DNA from: an uncultured Clostridia bacterium
Lineage (GTDB): Bacteria > Bacillota > Clostridia > Oscillospirales > Ruminococcaceae
Direction: 5' to 3'
Assembly (NCBI GenBank): GCA_945947715.1
Contig: CAMEYZ010000124.1
Span: forward strand, 1 to 6,540
DNA: 6,540 nucleotides
The stretch's first letter is position 1. The number at the start of each line of letters is the position of its first letter. This document shows positions 4,502-6,540 of this stretch, one piece after another. Below the pieces are notes generated by a model. The model did no database searches and had not been told where the DNA came from. It was given only the letters and a program-made list of their open reading frames with translations. A program made the translations under genes and the position numbers.

Positions 4502-6540
4502 ATGATCAAGGAGAAAAAAACGGATAATAGGGAAAATGAGGGCTTAGATTACACCATAAAAAAACACAAGCCCGTCAGGGACAGCTATTCTGTGGCAGCA
4601 GAGCTTTCAGAAATGTCCGCCCTATGGGAAAAGGGCACTGTCCGCTTTGCGGCTGCGGCGGCAGGAGCCTTTCTGCTCACCAAGGCTGATATCGGCGGGA
4701 TACATTCTCCGATGGCGGTGTCCTTCTGTGCTGTGCTGGGTGCAGGCGGAAATGCTGCGGCGATTCCGGGAATGCTGCTTTCCTGCATACTGTTCGGGAC
4801 CCTGGCCGAGAATATTACAGAGCTGGCGGCGGCTTTGTTCATGCTTATCGTGAAGCTGTTCACCTCACACAGATTTTCCGTCAAGGGCGGGACGATATTT
4901 TCCTCAGCCACATATTTCGGCTTTGGCGTACTATATCTGCTCTACTGCGGATTTACCGTTTCTGCACTTGCAGCGGTGATATTCCGCACGGCAGTATGCG
5001 GCTCGGCAGCGTACATATTCGGAAGAGCAGCATCTGTTCCATACGGCGACAACAAGGCTGCAGACCCTGTGCCTGCATTTATCTGCGGGATTATTTTCGC
5101 CTCAGCGCTCTGCGGCATCAACGTGTATCTTTTCAACCTCGGCAGGATAGCAGTTATAATCGCTTCGGCTGTTTTTGCGAAAAAATACGGCTGCTGCGGA
5201 GGAGCTGCTGCAGGTGCCGCAGGAGCTGCTGCCATGATACTCTGCGACAGCTATTTTTCCCGGTCGGCAGTATTTATCGTCATAGCTGCGCTGTCGGCGG
5301 GACTGTCCGCTCACAGGGGACGCCTTGCGGTAAGTCTGACGCTGATATTCACTTCCCTTGTGCTTACGGTGATTGTGGGCATACCTTCGGGAGCGGCAGA
5401 ATATGTGGCGGATTCGGCCCTTGCGGGGCTGTTGTACTTTATCATTCCCGAAAGGCTGTACAGCCCCTGCATCGACAAAATGGACAGACAGGACAGGGGA
5501 GAAAGCCGCCACATCGACGCAAGATTGAAATTCTCCGCGGCAGTGCTTGAAGAGGTGGGCTCGGATATCGCTGCGGCAAGAAGGATATACGATGGCAAGG
5601 AGTGCGAGCATGACATCGCCGCAGCTGTGCGGATAAAGGTCTGCTCCAAATGTCACAGTGGAGAATATGCGGGCTGCGACGAATGTTCCGCCGCTTCGGA
5701 GGACAGAGCAGATAATTCTCCGCTGGAAAACGCGGCGAGGATAGTTTTGAGAAAGGGCATACTGACCGAAAAGGAGCTGCCCACAAGACTGACCCGCTGC
5801 ACACGCAAAACTGAGCTGATAAAATGCTTTAACCGTGAGGTCCTGACCGAAGAGCGCAGAAGATATTCTGAAAGGCTTTCGGGCGGGATATGCGCTGCCT
5901 CGCTGGAGCAGCTCAAGGCTCAGCGGCTCGCATATGAAAACATGGGCAGCGGCGGACTGCGCTACAACGGGCGGCTGTCGGTCATCGCCTCGGACGCTCT
6001 GCGTTCCTTTGAGATAGGCGTAAAATCGGCGGCAGTGTATTTCGACCGCAGCGGAAGAGCCTATGCTGAGGCTTTTATCACCGATTCGGACAATATCCCC
6101 TTCGACGATATGACCGACAGGCTATCATCGGTCACGGGAATGGCGCTGGATATCCCTCTTATCGAAAAGGCGGAGGGGGAAAAGAATATCCTCCGTTGTC
6201 GCTGGTGCAGAGTCCCCGAGCTTATTGCCGACGTGGGGATACGCTCTGCGGCGGGTGGCAGGGAAAAATCCGGAGATTATGCGGAGTATTTTTCCGATGG
6301 CTTCGGCAGAATTTATATTATCCTTGCGGACGGTATGGGCAGCGGTCAGCGTGCTGCTGAGGAAAGCTGCATGGCGGTATCGGTGATAAAACGGTTCATC
6401 CGTTCGGGCGCAGGTGTGGAAGCAGCTGTCTATTATGCAAATCTGCTGTTGGCGGGGGTGTCCTCCGATGAGATATTCACCACTGCGGATATCATGGAGC
6501 TTGACAGCTATTCGGGCAAATGCACCTTTTACAAGCAGGG
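4502..6540 (+). CDS. spoIIE: Stage II sporulation protein E, PP2C-type phosphatase (3' end missing)
   Basis: First 679 residues of SpoIIE, the membrane serine phosphatase that dephosphorylates SpoIIAA and so releases sigma-F in the forespore, and that also associates with FtsZ at the polar septum. Residues 1-46 are a charged cytoplasmic tail. About 47-318 form a multi-pass, alanine- and glycine-rich membrane domain ending near IIPERLYSP. About 320-570 is the central regulatory region with a cysteine group C381, C384, C392, C395. The PP2C domain begins near 575 and shows the metal-binding aspartates D592 (in SGDYAE) and D610 (in ADGMGSG), 18 residues apart as in the Bacillus protein (827 aa). 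Roughly 130-150 residues, including later metal ligands, lie past the right edge. The start at 4502 follows AAAGGA (4487-4492) at nine bases. Being open to the window end with no internal stop, it appears intact so far. Confidence 0.93.
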   Translation, partial: MIKEKKTDNRENEGLDYTIKKHKPVRDSYSVAAELSEMSALWEKGTVRFAAAAAGAFLLTKADIGGIHSPMAVSFCAVLGAGGNAAAIPGMLLSCILFGTLAENITELAAALFMLIVKLFTSHRFSVKGGTIFSSATYFGFGVLYLLYCGFTVSALAAVIFRTAVCGSAAYIFGRAASVPYGDNKAADPVPAFICGIIFASALCGINVYLFNLGRIAVIIASAVFAKKYGCCGGAAAGAAGAAAMILCDSYFSRSAVFIVIAALSAGLSAHRGRLAVSLTLIFTSLVLTVIVGIPSGAAEYVADSALAGLLYFIIPERLYSPCIDKMDRQDRGESRHIDARLKFSAAVLEEVGSDIAAARRIYDGKECEHDIAAAVRIKVCSKCHSGEYAGCDECSAASEDRADNSPLENAARIVLRKGILTEKELPTRLTRCTRKTELIKCFNREVLTEERRRYSERLSGGICAASLEQLKAQRLAYENMGSGGLRYNGRLSVIASDALRSFEIGVKSAAVYFDRSGRAYAEAFITDSDNIPFDDMTDRLSSVTGMALDIPLIEKAEGEKNILRCRWCRVPELIADVGIRSAAGGREKSGDYAEYFSDGFGRIYIILADGMGSGQRAAEESCMAVSVIKRFIRSGAGVEAAVYYANLLLAGVSSDEIFTTADIMELDSYSGKCTFYKQ

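Noticed and set aside
4585..5916. Several open frames of 70-180 codons on the minus strand and in other plus frames across spoIIE
   Set aside because: They are shadows of the GC-rich spoIIE reading frame; none has family motifs or a convincing ribosome binding site.
1..6540. CRISPR arrays, tRNA or rRNA genes, phage attachment sites
   Set aside because: No regularly spaced repeats, no cloverleaf with a TTCGAATC-like arm, and no rRNA-like stretches were seen on either strand.

Overview
The window looks like a piece of chromosome from a Gram-positive, spore-lineage Firmicute of the Ruminococcus / Oscillospiraceae kind. The grounds are a SpoIIE homologue (endospore formers and their relatives), a PgcA-type phosphosugar mutase, strong AGGAGG-like ribosome binding sites, very AT-rich intergenic DNA, and moderately GC-rich core genes. 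The genus is inferred from general character, not from an alignment.

Layout. (1) 1-342, minus strand: the N-terminal 114 residues of an alpha-phosphoglucomutase / phosphosugar mutase, running off the left edge. (2) 343-666: a divergent control region with two back-to-back extended -10 promoters. The rightward one is followed by a 106-nt, almost fully paired three-way-junction RNA (531-636) in front of the next gene. (3) 667-2199, plus: a complete ComM/YifB AAA+ ATPase (510 aa). (4) 2218-2673, plus: a GNAT-type acetyltransferase. (5) 2711-3853, plus: a decayed gene for a secreted protein, probably YcdB/PepSY-like. It has no start codon, carries two mutually compensating frameshifts, and its 3' part is interrupted by a piece of an IS3-family element (about 3606-3788). 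The IS piece keeps its own perfect consensus promoter, ribosome binding site and the first 38 codons of orfA, all pointing leftward. (6) 3868-4302, minus: a complete single-domain EamA/DMT membrane transporter. (7) 4303-4501: an AT-rich divergent region with a rightward intrinsic terminator and a plausible Spo0A-type promoter. (8) 4502-6540, plus: spoIIE, cut by the right edge after 679 codons, with the membrane domain, the regulatory domain and the start of the PP2C phosphatase domain in view.

How it fits together. The phosphosugar mutase, ComM and SpoIIE genes are ordinary core genes with no shared pathway. The stretch from the acetyltransferase to the IS remnant is visibly more AT-rich and decaying, and reads as an accessory insert between conserved genes. 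No complete new defence or mobile system is visible. The strongest candidate for something undescribed is the structured leader RNA ahead of comM. The outer strand of its basal stem carries a TTCCTT that could alternatively pair with the AAGGAA of the comM ribosome binding site, so the layout resembles a translational switch. The second most interesting object is the IS remnant, which has become a small intact antisense expression unit inside a dying gene.
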